DNA from: Gigaspora rosea
Taxonomy: Eukaryota > Glomeromycota > Glomeromycetes > Diversisporales > Gigasporaceae
Reading direction: 5' to 3'
Assembly (NCBI GenBank): GCA_003550325.1
Contig: QKWP01001238.1
Coordinates: forward strand, 29,357 to 93,356
DNA: 64,000 nt
Made by a program: the position numbers and the translations under genes. Of this stretch, positions 36,001 to 46,748 are shown piece after piece. Positions within the stretch are counted from its first letter, which is position 1. Every line of letters starts with the position of its first letter. The notes under the pieces are model-generated. The model was not told where the DNA came from. It searched no databases and saw only the letters and a list, made by a program, of their open reading frames with translations.

Positions 36001-38179
36001 CTATATCATAGTAGTCGAAATTTTATTACCTTGAACCTTAATAAAGAGGCGCCTCAGTGGCTTCGTGGTAGTAGAGAAGAAAATAATTATGATAGGGATA
36101 TTTAAGAAACAAATAATAGTGGAAAAACTGGTCTTTCACCTTTGCAGCTTTATTGGAATCGACCAGTTGACCTTCACGATCTTTCACTTTTTAGACTATA
36201 TCTACAATTTAAATTTATTAAAAGGAAGATGGGTAAAATGTAATAAAAATAATATAGTACGCATATGGCCCCGTCCTTCTTCCCTACAAAATGGACCCAC
36301 TGAGAAGACTTTTGCCGTATAAAAGTTCTTCTTCATGTTTGCCATTAGAGACTTGAGCAACTCACTAATGGCAATACACTTTCATGGAAAGAATTATATT
36401 ACAGAGATTAATAACGATCCTGATGACATAATCGGTCCTGCAATAGACAGCCTTGAAGAATATAGTAATGATAAAGACGATATGGTGGAAGATTTTGAAA
36501 AAGGTGAAGAAGAGGAAATTCGGCCTAGTTGGATGTCCTTGTCTGAGATGGGTCCAAATTTACACATCAATGCTTCCTCTAATATCGGCTCCCGTGATAT
36601 AGATGTGAATTTTGACTGGGTTGGTAAGAGTTAGCGGCGGTATTCTAACTTTGAGAATTTTGATACTTTTATTCAGCATGCACGTGATAATACCACAATC
36701 TTAGAAATTGAAGTATCTGCTTTGACTACAATCAATCGTGAAACACTAAATGAGAAACAAAGGGTGATATTTGAACGAATAGAATCTTATTATAGTGTGA
36801 CACTCTCAGGTCAACAAATAGAACCATTGTTAATTATAGTAATGGGCACTGCTGGAACTGGAAAGTCTTACTTAATTATGCCAATTAGGGCCAGACTTCA
36901 AGAAATAGAAAAAGAAAATAATTTATATGAGAATGACATACCTGTCGTAATAGTACTTGCACCAACTGGTGTAGCAGCCTTTAACATTAATGGTGCTATT
37001 ATCCATTCTGTTCTCTCTATTCCAATTGCTATTAAGGATTTTGAATTGACAGATGAGCAACTAAAATGGCTCCAAAATAAACTAAAAAATGTGAAGTATG
37101 TTATTATCGATGAGATGAGCATGGTTGAATGCCGTCTTCTCTCTTTAATCGATTTACGACTTTGTCAAGCCTTTCCAGAATATCGTAACATTCCTTTTGG
37201 TGGTCATTCCATCATTTTTGTAGGTGACTTTGGTCAATTTCCTCTAGTATGTGATCTTCCAACGTATGCCAAAAATTCTCGTCCATCAGACTCCTTATCA
37301 GAAGATGGACGTATGATTTATAGCTAATTTCAGAAAATTTATAAACTTGAAGTTGTGCAATGTCAAGCTGGTGAATCTGTGATGCAAAGTCAATTTAGAG
37401 ATATTTTGCTATGTCTACGCAATGGTGAATCGACCCAATCAGACTGGAAAGAGCTAATGACATGACTTTCAGAAAACTTACCTCAATCAGAGCAGGAATC
37501 TTTTTTAAACTCCACTTGTCTTCTACTGAAATGGGATGATGTTGATGAGTTTAATATCAACAAGCTTCGTATGCTAAATCGACCTGTTGCTAGAATTAGT
37601 GCCGTTTATAGTGGAGGTAGTGAGGCTAAAAAAGCTGACTCGAATGAGGCGAAGGGCCTTGAATCTAAGATATTATTGACAAAGGGTGCACGTGTTATGC
37701 TTGGTGCAAATCTATGGACTACTGCTGGTCTAGTTAACGGAGCAATAGGAACTGTTGAAGATATTATTTTCAAAGATAATTGTGGACCTCCTTCTCTTTC
37801 TATTGCTGTACTGGTGGCTTTTGAGAAATATAATGGACCTACTATTACCACTCCTGAAGATATTCAGGTTGTTCCAATTGCCCCTATACAACGTACATGG
37901 GATGGTAAGTCTGGAACATGTTCACGTATACAGATTCCTCTTTTTCTTGCGTGGGCAATCACAGTGCATAAATCACAAGGTCTAACCTTGTCAAAAGCTA
38001 TAATTGATATTGGGAAAAACGAGTTTGCAGCTGGCTTATTATTCGTCACAGTATCTTGTGTTCGTTCACTAAGTGACATAATTTTCAAACCTTTTACATT
38101 CGAAAGACTTCAGCATATAAAAAAATGTAAGAGGCTTTGTGAACGGGTCCTTGAGGAAGAACGATTAGTAAGTAAATAA
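33057..38179 (+). pseudogene. Helitron Rep-helicase gene, degenerate, with one intron
   Basis: Product order: N-terminal zinc-like region CNVCNEQFPS..CRRCNKEKG (about 33418-33490), the Helitron-like N domain (34100-35300), Rep catalytic region and Pif1-family helicase. HUH motif: HIH in RGSIHIHSVA (~35330). Two-tyrosine motif: QYISKYASK (~35805-35830). Helicase: Walker A GTAGTGKSYL (~36847), IDEMSMV (~37106) and ITVHKSQGLTLSKA (~37957). Helitron proteins nick and replicate DNA for rolling-circle transposition. A GT..AG intron at 33540-34059 joins MDSG to DVPQEL in phase. At least ten stops or frameshifts break it, among them 35296, ~35380, 35617, ~35749, 36103, ~36319, ~36634, 37324 and ~37463. 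Several stops look like TGG, CAG or CGA changed by one transition. Typical CTRR end not securely found. Confidence 0.85.
33540..34059 (+). other. Intron of the Helitron gene containing a GC-richer palindrome
   Basis: Donor gtatat and acceptor tctttttag fit, and splicing makes GGT across the junction to continue the conserved ENNMDSG/DVPQEL region. At 33905-34005 the intron holds a palindrome (gatggcc..ggttgat..gtcactg against cagtgac..atcaacc..ggccacc). Open frames on both strands there are by-products of the palindrome. Confidence 0.65.
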
Positions 38180-38287
38180 ATAAGAAATGGTAGCTAAATC
38201 ATAACTGATGATACTGTTCTTGCCAAATATTTTCTTTCTTCGAATCAAGCTCAAAATTTTTTGAATCTTAAAAATTGAATGACGTTA

Positions 38288-38742
38288 TAAATACCTTATA
38301 AGGTAAATGCAGCAAATGTGGGTATTTTGATGAATTGTGCATATTACAAAGAAACCGGGTATTTTGCCAAGTAACTAACTTTACTTACTAAGTTTTGTGA
38401 TACGTTCCAACACAAAAAATTAATTTACTGCGCCAAAACGAAAAAAGGATATTAACGAATTTTACTAAATTTGAAAGTAGAAAATGGTGTGTTGAACAAC
38501 TTTATTTAGTAAGTAAAGTTAGTTTTATTTGAGAAAAATATGATCTTAGCTAAAGAAAAATCGCTGAAGATGATCGTCATTTTACCCTCATAAAATAAAG
38601 TATAATCTTCTAAGTAACTGCGCAGTTTAAATAAAGTGATAATTTTTTTTTATATCAAAAGGTAAAAAGGGTCTAGAACAAAAATTAAGGATATAATTTT
38701 AGAGTTAACTTAGTCATAATACTCACATTTACCTTATATTTT
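38288..38742. repeat. Foldback element after the Helitron gene
   Basis: ccttataaggtaaatgcagc / tgtgggtatt (38293-38327) opposes aatactcacatttaccttat (38719-38738). Inside, ctaactttacttactaagtt opposes ttagtaagtaaagttag (38372 and 38506). Non-coding. It may be the Helitron 3' region modified by a MITE. Confidence 0.55.
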
Positions 38743-38944
38743 TAATTTGCAGTATTGACACTTCTTACCTTTGAAAACAGTTGTTATTAATATACTGGTA
38801 GGAAAACTAAAAGTGATCTTATTTTTTTGAAATCTGTTATTTTGTGCAGGTAAGAAAAAAATAACATAATGATATGCACGTACTACTATATGTACTATTT
38901 AAGTAATAGTGATCTTTGTGGCTTACTTTATGAATTGTTTTGTA

Positions 38945-39420
38945 CAATATAAAAAAAAATTTTTTTTATATTGACGATTAATAAAAAAAAATTTTTTTTA
39001 TATTGACGATTAATAAAAAACAAATTTTTTTTTATATTGATGATTAATAAAAATTTTTTTTATATTGACGATCAATAAAAAAAAAATTTTTTTTATATTG
39101 ATAATTAATCAGTTATACAATGCTTATTGGCTAGATACGGTGTAATATAAAAAAAAATAATGCGTTTTTATATTGACGATTAATCAGTTATACAATGCTT
39201 ATTGGCTAGATAAGGCGTAATATTAAAAAAAATAATGCGTATGTAAAAAAGTATTTATGTTATACCTAATCTAGCCAATAACTGATAAGCATCAGGAATT
39301 TATTAAAAAAATAATGCGTACGTAAAAAACAAAACAATGTATTTATGTTTACGCCTGATCTAGCCAATAAGCATTAGGAATTTGTTGTTTATGCCTGATC
39401 TAGCCAATAAGCATCAGGAA
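38945..39420. repeat. 33-bp minisatellite and lactone-like dyads: tandem and inverted units
   Basis: Five units of about 33 bp, each tatattgacgattaat followed by A8-9 T8 (38960-39110), so each unit holds an A/T mirror hairpin. Next, cagttatacaatgcttattg + gctagat occurs twice in direct orientation. It is followed three times by the inverse atctagccaataa(g)cat with aataatgcgt between. The whole block is non-coding. Confidence 0.7.
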
Positions 39421-39490
39421 TTTGTTAATACACAGATATCGGGTACACTATTGCCCCGTCTGTAATGTCCTTCGGACAATTACTAAGAAA

Positions 39491-40720
39491 CAAGTCTGGG
39501 AAAATTACTATTTATCTCACATTTTAAATATTATTAGTATAACTGAAACTAAACTCTCTAGTGCACCTTCTATATTTAAACCCCAAAAAACCCAATTTTA
39601 TAGTTATTTTTTGTCCTGCACTGATGGTTCCAGAGCAGGTACTGCTATTATGATTCGTAACCACCTTACTCCCCATATTCATAATATTATTACCTATTCT
39701 GGCTATGCAATAGCTATTGACCTATTCTTCAAACATAATTTCAAGTTTCATATAATTTCAATTTATTTACCTTCTAATAACTCACAGGAGAGACTTCAAA
39801 TTCAAGATACTATTATCCAATGGATTCAACAAGCAACTTCATCAAATATTCAGCCAATTGTCTTAGGAGACTTTAACGCCTCTGCTGACTCTACATTAAC
39901 TAGTAACTCCAAATTTAAACTACTTCAATTTCTTTCTTACAATAACATGTCTAGTTTGGCCTCCCATGCCAATTTATCTCAACCTACTTGGCATAGCTCT
40001 AGATATCAAAGTAAAATAGACTTCATTTGGACCCATGATCCCCTTCTTTCTTACCTACTATTTTTTGAAATTGACAACTCAGACTTTTCAACCTTTAGTG
40101 ACCATAAGATTTTTATATCTCATTGGTCTTTTTCTTATGCATTTACCGGACACACTAGACATAAATGTAAAACACGTAGAAGAATTTTTAACTACAAACT
40201 AATGACAAATGAATCTTGGCAAGCTTTTGCAGACCAAGTTTCATCTAATCTCATGTCCCATAATACTTCTTTTAGTACTTCTACCTCTGAATCACTTGAA
40301 ACTACTTGGCATAAACTACAAACTAGTATTATTAATGTAGCACTTCTACATATTCCAAATAAAAAATTTGCTGTACGCAACTTTTATTATTCCTTTTCAT
40401 CCAAAGCACTCTTTTACACTATAACTTTAAAAAACATAATAGTATTGTTAAACAAATCAAATACTCTTTTAATTCTAGTACACCTATTCCTCTTCACCAT
40501 AACTCTACTATTACATATTTAAATTCAATCCATCAACTCCAACTTTCACTTATTTCTTTACAACTCAATCAAATACCTAAATAGATTACAGGGGCTAAAG
40601 AAGCATGGAAGAGTCTATATCATGCTCGTAATCTAGAAAATATCAAATATACTTGTCAACAAATATTTGAATCTATCAATACTAGATGCTCTAAACTGGT
40701 CACTCAACCCAGATCTATGA
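39491..40720 (+). pseudogene. LINE endonuclease domain and linker
   Basis: From QVWENYYLSH the frame stays open to 40522, then the coding sense shifts by one frame and continues to about 40730 (AKEAWKSLYHARNLENIKYT). Endonuclease/exonuclease/phosphatase motifs are in order: ETKLSS (~39545), GDFNAS (~39868), KIDFIW (~40013) and SDHK (~40098). These are the acidic and His residues for metal-dependent nicking of target DNA before target-primed reverse transcription. The N-terminal strand is on the far side of the 10-kb insertion at 28557-29376. Confidence 0.8.
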
Positions 40721-40859
40721 TTGATTAATAGTATTTTTAATCGGCACAAAGATCCTGTTAGAATTAATAATATTAAAAATAACAATAGCATCATAACTGA
40801 ACCCTTCAGTATTAAAACACACATCCAGGATTATTTTGATCAATAGACTGCACCTAGAT

Positions 40860-42260
40860 AAATTAATGAACATTTATTTAATACATATTGGGCAAATGAA
40901 TATCTTTCAAAACAACATATTAATTCAAACTGGTATTTAGATACTCTTCACCCATTTTCTATTGAAGAGATTCTTAACACTTTATCCCAACTTCCTAACA
41001 ACAAGGCATGTGGCCCCTCAGGAATTAGCTATAAAATGATTAAACACTCTGGCAATAACTGCTTACTTGCTATTACATCTTTATCCGACAAACTCATATG
41101 ATCATGAAAAAATTTCTTACTGTTATTTTTTTCTGTGTTATGACATAAACATGGTTATTTAAATTAAAACTCAGCGAGCAACTCCCTACCAATCATGATC
41201 ATAAATTGCCGGATAACACCAATATTGGGCAAATTGTCGAATACAGTAATTTGGCAAATGATTGGCTATACGTGCCACAAAGCGGCACGTGATCATTTGC
41301 CAAATTACCATTGTTCTACAATTTTTGCCCAATATTGTATACTTATTTAACTGATGTCTAATATCCCAAACTATTCCTAAACAATGGAAAGAGAATCATA
41401 TCTTTCTTATTTCCAAGAAACCAATTTTCGATGGCAATCTAACTAACACTCGACCTATTAGTTTAGTAGAACATATTAGAAAAGTCTATACCAAACTTCT
41501 TACTAATCAGCTTAACAAAATATTTACACAGTACAATATTCTTTCACCTTACAATTATATTGCCTTACCTAGTAATAGCACTTCCATACACATACATATT
41601 TTTAATAATATTATAGAAGACTCCAACTGTAATTACAAACCACTATGGCTTATATCCCAAGATTTGAGCAAAGCTTATGACTCTGTTCAATTTGATCTAT
41701 TTACTAGATCACTAGCTCGTATTTGCATGCCTTTACAACTTATTAATATTCTTTCTAATCTTTTATTTAATCGATATAATCATGTAATTACAAACCTTGG
41801 TCTTACCAATTTTTACTCTATTAAAAATAGTATCAACCATGGAGAAACTATTACTCTTCTTTTTTGAAGAATCTACTACAACCCACTTATTAACCATATT
41901 GCTACTCAGTTTATGGGTTATACTTAACAAACTTCTTGAAAAACCAATCTTACTTTATCCCAAACACATTATCTTAAATGCTCTACATCTGTTTTGGCTT
42001 ACATGGATGATACTTTATGGGTTGCTTCATCCTTAACAGAACTTGAATCTATCATTTCTGCAGCTACTACTTTTTACCAAATGGCAGATATACAAATTAA
42101 CCCTACCAAATCAATTTTTTGCTCTAATCAAAAAAATACAAACTCTATAACATACTTTAACTATTCACTACCTTCCCTGCCTTCTAATCAAACTTTCAAA
42201 TTCCTTGGATACTGGTTTACTTTTAATAACAAATATACACAACAAATCAAACTTATCTGA
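40860..42260 (+). pseudogene. LINE reverse transcriptase domain
   Basis: Fragments in changing frames: NNKACGPSGISYKMIKH (fingers), then after a small insertion IPKQWKENHIFLISKKP and TRPISLVEHIRKVYTKLL. The palm follows: ISQDLSKAYDSV (motif A aspartate) and LAYMDDTLWVASS (motif C YMDD, here Met where most LINEs have Ala), then a thumb-like FKFLGYWF. Stops at 41863 and in the insertion make it non-functional. The YMDDTLW form is, from memory, usual in LINEs of these fungi. Confidence 0.8.
41100..41355. repeat. Small insertion with a MITE in the reverse transcriptase region
   Basis: Between SLSDKLI and LISQTIPKQW of the LINE lie about 250 bp foreign to the frame. They contain a 118-bp palindrome (41220-41337): caatattgggcaaa .. 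tttgcccaatattg, with gatcatttgcc inverse to ggcaaatgat and centre cgtgccacaaagcggcacg. Confidence 0.65.
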
Positions 42261-42460
42261 GCTAAGGCTTCACACTGCTAATACTAAACAAATCACAGAC
42301 AAACAAATTACCTATTATTAATACTATTATAATTCCTACTTTAGAATATTGATTACATAATATAGTTCTTCCATACTCTACCTGCACAAAAATTTTATCA
42401 CAATATTTAACTGTTGCTAAACACAAATCACATTTATCAAGATCTACACCCAATAGTACT

Positions 42461-43470
42461 ATGCTTAACCCATACTTGTACAATATATATAATATATGGA
42501 ATATACAACTTCAACATCATATTTCTAACTTTTTAACACGAATTAATGATCCTAATTTATTAGGTATCTCTACTCGCATTAGATTACAACAATTTCAAAA
42601 CAATTTATGGTCAACAACTAATATTCTACAACATCCTTCCCCTAATATTGATGGACCTAATAGATTAACCACTACTTTTAAAATAATTCTTTTGTTAAAA
42701 AGACTAGAAATTAATATTATAGCAAATCCAAATATTACCTGGCCCAAAGTTATTAATAGTAGGAACCTCCCACTTGAACAAATTCTTCAAAATCATCCCA
42801 AATACAAAACTTTCAAACAACAACTTCGTCACAAACAAATTTTTTATTTAGAACAACTTTGTTCTGCAGATAATTAACCTACTGGGAAACAACTATTATG
42901 GTTTACTTTTCTAGAAGAAACTATTATTGAAAACAATATTCACCATTCAATTTCAAGCAATTACCAACCCCAAGGCATTAATGCATTTGCTTATTATACT
43001 TGGCATCTATCTTTAAAACCTCAATCATGGTTTCTTACTTATTTTAACAAAGATATAATTATTGGTAAAGCTCATAGATACTTTAAGCACTCCAATACTA
43101 TATCAATTACACATTGAACTACCAATATTAAAGCTTCACAATCCCAATTATATCTACTTTCTCCTATTTTTTGTACATCTTGCTTAGGCTGCAATTTTAA
43201 TACTAATCGCATTTCTTCTGCATATACAATTGAAATATCAGCTACATTATCTATACTTTTTTATGGCAGAATTCTACCAAACAAGCAGCTTAACCTTAAT
43301 GCAAACTATATAGATCTTATCCTTTTTACTACTATTAAACATCCTCTTACTATTTCTATACCTCCAATCTTAAATATTACTAACTACTTAGTTTCTGACC
43401 TTTTCTTACCCAATCAAACTTCTCAGTTATTACAATCTATTGCCCAAAACAATCATAATTATACATCTTT
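42461..43470 (+). pseudogene. LINE region between reverse transcriptase and RNase H
   Basis: The frame from 42461 to 42877 (138 residues, N/L/I-rich) and further coding-like sequence to about 43460 in other frames form the connection region. It has no catalytic motif recognised. Stops and shifts are frequent (e.g. near 42876 and 43117). Confidence 0.55.
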
Positions 43471-44175
43471 TATCTTTTATACAAATGGTTCTGTTAAAAA
43501 CATTTGTACTAACCAATGCTCTATAGGTATTGGCTGGGTACAACTTTATAACAATCAAATCATACATGAATTTTCAGCCCAACTTAAACACTGGCCCTCC
43601 TCTTATTATACTGAACTAATTTCAATTCTATCTGCTATCGCTACTGTGCTATGAGATTCTACTGTTCAGATCTTTACTGATTCACAATCTGTTATATCCA
43701 AATACACCAAACTTACACTTCTTAATCCAAATTCTCTTAAAAAATTTAAATTTACTATATGGTCTATATGGCATACACTTCTCAATATTATCAAATCCTT
43801 TAATATCCAACTAATTTTACAAGCATGAAAAAATTCTGTGCCAGGTTTTGTTGATCATGTAGCACAGCAAAATCTTTTAAAGTTCGATTATATTAGGGTT
43901 AAAGTTAGGGTCGTGTATTAGATAGAGAGTCTATATAGTAAAACTGCCCAACAAAAACTTTTTGTTAGTGCGCTAAAGGCGGTTTCTTATGCAAAATTTC
44001 AAGAAATAAGCGATTTTTAAAAAATAAACGTTTGTTTTGAAATTTCCTGATCGTGTTCCATTACACCTGATCTTTAAAATCTGATTTTTACAAAAAGTTT
44101 AGGCCCATTCTGATAACCCTTTTAATAATCATGCTAATCAACTAGCCAATAAATTACTTCTGTTTCTTTTCTTAA
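43465..44175 (+). pseudogene. LINE RNase H domain, catalytic residues lost
   Basis: FYTNGSVKN (usual YTDGS; Asp changed to Asn), YYTELISILSAI (catalytic Glu kept), QIFTDSQSVI (Asp kept) and, after an inserted element, AHSDNPFNNHANQLANKL (usual HAD; Asp changed to Asn). A TGA lies in IATVL*DSTV and a TAG follows the insertion. RNase H removes RNA from the RNA-DNA hybrid during reverse transcription; this copy cannot. Confidence 0.75.
43823..44085 (+). mobile_element. Telomere-like-motif element, copy 3, in the RNase H domain
   Basis: Flanked by ttttacaa at 43815-43822 and 44086-44093. Removing element plus one copy restores QLILQKV*AHSDNPF across the junction, which fixes the ends. The interior has attagggttaaagttagggt, atagtaaaactgcccaac, ctttttgttagtgcgctaaa and ggtttcttatgcaaaattt. 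This matches 4383-4630 and 8086-8300. No strong inverted ends. Confidence 0.75.
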
Positions 44176-44284
44176 TTTTAACTATACCAACTTATATATT
44201 CCTTTCCATACTCTATATTGGGAAAATACCCAAGTTTTACAACCTACACGAAAATTTATTAAAAGTATTTGCAAAGCTCATATC

Positions 44285-45100
44285 ATGGCCTTATGCTCCT
44301 CTCAGCAACGTACCAGTGAATGGTCACACTTTACTCATTATTTTGACTGGAATTCTACTTGGCTGTACTTTAACAATAATCAAAAAGCTTCGAATAACAT
44401 TACCAACTTTAAATTTAGTAACCTTAAAGCCTTTAAAATTAAGTTATTCTTAAATAAACTACCTTCATATTTTCATTTTTATTCAATTTATCCTAACCTA
44501 TTTCCAAATACTAATTGCTTTATATGTAACACTCCTGATTTTCCTAATCACTGGCTTTTTTATCCTAATACAAACAATATTAATCAGATTATTCTTACTG
44601 CTATTACTAATACTATCAACTCCACAGATCTAGATCTCTCTTCAAATACTATATCCCAACTTATTCAAACTATTTATCACCATCTAGCCTTTTATTTATC
44701 ACTAGCCTTACTATCCCCATATTATATTCAAACTACACTTAAAGGCTTAATTTAATCTCTTCTTACCTTATTCAAGATCTTAGATCTTTTAATTTATCTT
44801 CCAAATTAGCTTCACAAATTATAATAAAAGTTCTTCTTCAAATTTCTGAATTATCTTACGAACAACTATAAAAACCTTACTGTTTCCAATTTACTCTATG
44901 GCGAAAACCAATAATACAACCTACCCTTCTTCTACTTATACTCCCACTATATCACAAACTAAAAGACAACTATCTTTACGAAGAACATTTACATATAGCT
45001 GCCCTTATAGCCAACCTGATCAACTTCATATTAATCCAAACTCATGTCTACCCATTGGTATAGCTCTTAAGAAGATTAGTTCTTGGGCTGCCTATTGAGT
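44285..45100 (+). pseudogene. LINE C-terminal region with zinc-knuckle-like remnant
   Basis: The frame 44285-44755 includes NTNCFICNTPDFPNHWLFYP, like the C..C...H....C knuckle at the end of RNase H LINEs, with the last Cys replaced by Tyr. Later fragments (e.g. RQLSLRRTFTYS) run to about 45090. The final ~230 bases to 45325 are the 3' UTR with a poly(A) end. Confidence 0.6.
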
Positions 45101-45375
45101 TAAATATAGTATTCCAATAAACTTTATTTTAACTTTATCAAACTAGGTGAGTCTTGACCACTCTAGTAGGTTTGGATTGCAGATAAATTAGTCTGAGCTT
45201 CAATTCTTGCATGTAATTTAAATTTTGTATTTATACAAAAAGTATACTCCATGTAGTAACTTTTCTAAATTACTAATAAAGATATAAGCAAGGCCTTACC
45301 TTAATACAAAAAAAAAAAAAAAAAAAAGAATACTATGTTTACCAATTGTACTACATTTGCTCTAAAGAAAAAAGA

Positions 45376-46068
45376 GGGCATCCATAAATAATGTTATATA
45401 CCCCCTCATAATAGCACTTGACCCCCCTACTATATAAAAAAAATTTTCAAAATCCATATGTTTATATATAAAATTTTACAAAAACTTGAATATATTGTAA
45501 CACAGTAATCTGATTTAGATAATTTAGGTACCATTCGATTCGTCTCAGTAAGACGAATCCAATGATACCAAAATCATTTCATTTGGATTAGGGTAGTAAC
45601 AAATATTACATAATATCATAAGAAGGAGGAGATCACTAATTGTCTTACGTTAGATATATAAATTTATAACAGCCAATCAAATTTATCTTACATGGAGGGA
45701 GGGAGGTAGAGGGTATAGTAAAAAAATATTATGTAATATTTGTTACTACTCTTATTGGATCAAAAGTTATTCACAAAAAACTATTGATTTTATAGTAATT
45801 TTATAAGAAAATATAATAACCAATAGTATTTGGCCAATTACTTTTGATCCAGTAGTCCAAATGAAATGAAATTGGTACCATTCGACTCCTCCCACTGAGA
45901 CAAATCGAATGGTACCAAAATTATTAAATTTGGACCACTGGTTCAATTTTTAGACAATTTTTTCTAAAAAAATTACGTTATATTTTTTTGACTCCCCTCT
46001 ACTTATTGAGAAAAACATTATCGTTCGTCCAACTCTCTTCTTGTATAATGTTATTTATGGATGCCCCC
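45376..46068. mobile_element. TIR element inserted in the satellite
   Basis: Ends gggcatccataaataatgtt and the inverse of ttatttatggatgccccc. The interior is a larger imperfect palindrome: taccattcgattcgtctcag near 45530 mirrors the block near 45880-45915, and attacataatatc mirrors tattatgtaatatttg. About 690 bp, non-coding. It carries the same 40-bp dyad motif as the element at 50876-51436. Confidence 0.75.
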
Positions 46069-46134
46069 AAATCTATTAGTACTGCAAAATATATATATAT
46101 ATAAAACAATACTATTATATTAAGGGCCATGTTA

Positions 46135-46282
46135 TTAATTATCTGATTATTTTTTATCAGAGGCCTATTCCTCTCTCCTTTTTTAATATATAAATAGTCA
46201 GGTTTTTTATATATAATTTCACTTTTTTTTATCTCCCTTCCCCTTTAAAAAATCACCTGATTTTTGTCACTCTCCTAACTAT
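46135..46282. repeat. MITE, copy 2 of the family at 2726-2882
   Basis: Matches the first copy over its length (ctgattattttttatcagag, atatataaatagtcaggtt, aaaaaatcacctgatttttg). It interrupts satellite sequence on both sides, so its limits are clear to within a few bases. Confidence 0.65.
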
Positions 46283-46748
46283 TCATTCTAACTATTGTAC
46301 TATGTTTTGTTAAATATTCGTTCTAAAGAAAAAAAACTGTTGGTACTGCAAAATAAAAAAAAAAAACTATTACTATCATATACTAACTGTCCATTTTAAC
46401 TATTGCACTATGTTTTGTCAAACAAACATACTATGTTCATTCTAAAAAAAAACTTCTGTTAGTCTACAAAATAATGATAATAATAAAAAAAATATACTAT
46501 CATATACTAACCACAAGTTCTAACTATCAATGCTATGTTCTGTCAAACAATTGTAATATTCTAAAGAAAAAAAACTATTAGATCTGCAAAATAATATATA
46601 TAGATATATATAAAGAATACTATATATACCAATCATATTATGTTTGCTCTAAAGAAAAAAGCTATTAGTACTGAAAATATATAAATATAAAAAAATACTT
46701 TCATATACTAACTATTCATTTTAACTATTGCACTATATTCCATCAAAT

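Larger units (their letters stand above)
29377..39480. mobile_element. 10.1-kb composite insertion inside the LINE
   Basis: LINE sequence stops after tactaggaaa (29367-29376) and resumes after tactaagaaa (39481-39490), an apparent 10-bp duplication with one transition. Joining the flanks restores an uninterrupted endonuclease frame. No inverted repeats are visible at the immediate ends. The block holds a hAT element, a pogo-like MITE, a Helitron Rep-helicase gene, foldbacks and a 33-bp minisatellite. Helitrons do not create target duplications, so the identity of the outer carrier is unresolved. Confidence 0.65.
27581..45325 (+). mobile_element. LINE retrotransposon, degenerate and multiply interrupted
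   Basis: Target duplication aagaatacta (27571-27580 and 45326-45335) within satellite sequence, with a poly(A) run immediately before the right copy. Order of parts: 5' region with ORF1-like fragments, AP-type endonuclease, reverse transcriptase, RNase H, zinc-knuckle-like C-terminus and 3' UTR. This is the layout of RNase H-bearing LINEs of the I/R1/Tad type. The element is dead: many frameshifts and stops. A 10.1 kb block (29377-39480) splits the endonuclease, and smaller elements split the RT and RNase H parts. Without these it would be about 7 kb. The 384-base gap lies in its 5' region. Confidence 0.85.

Noticed and set aside
39464-39486. Helitron 3' end: hairpin tgtccttcggaca followed by attactaa
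   Set aside because: The hairpin and CTAA look tempting, but the base after CTAA is g rather than t, and the LINE frame places the junction through the same bases as a 10-bp duplication.
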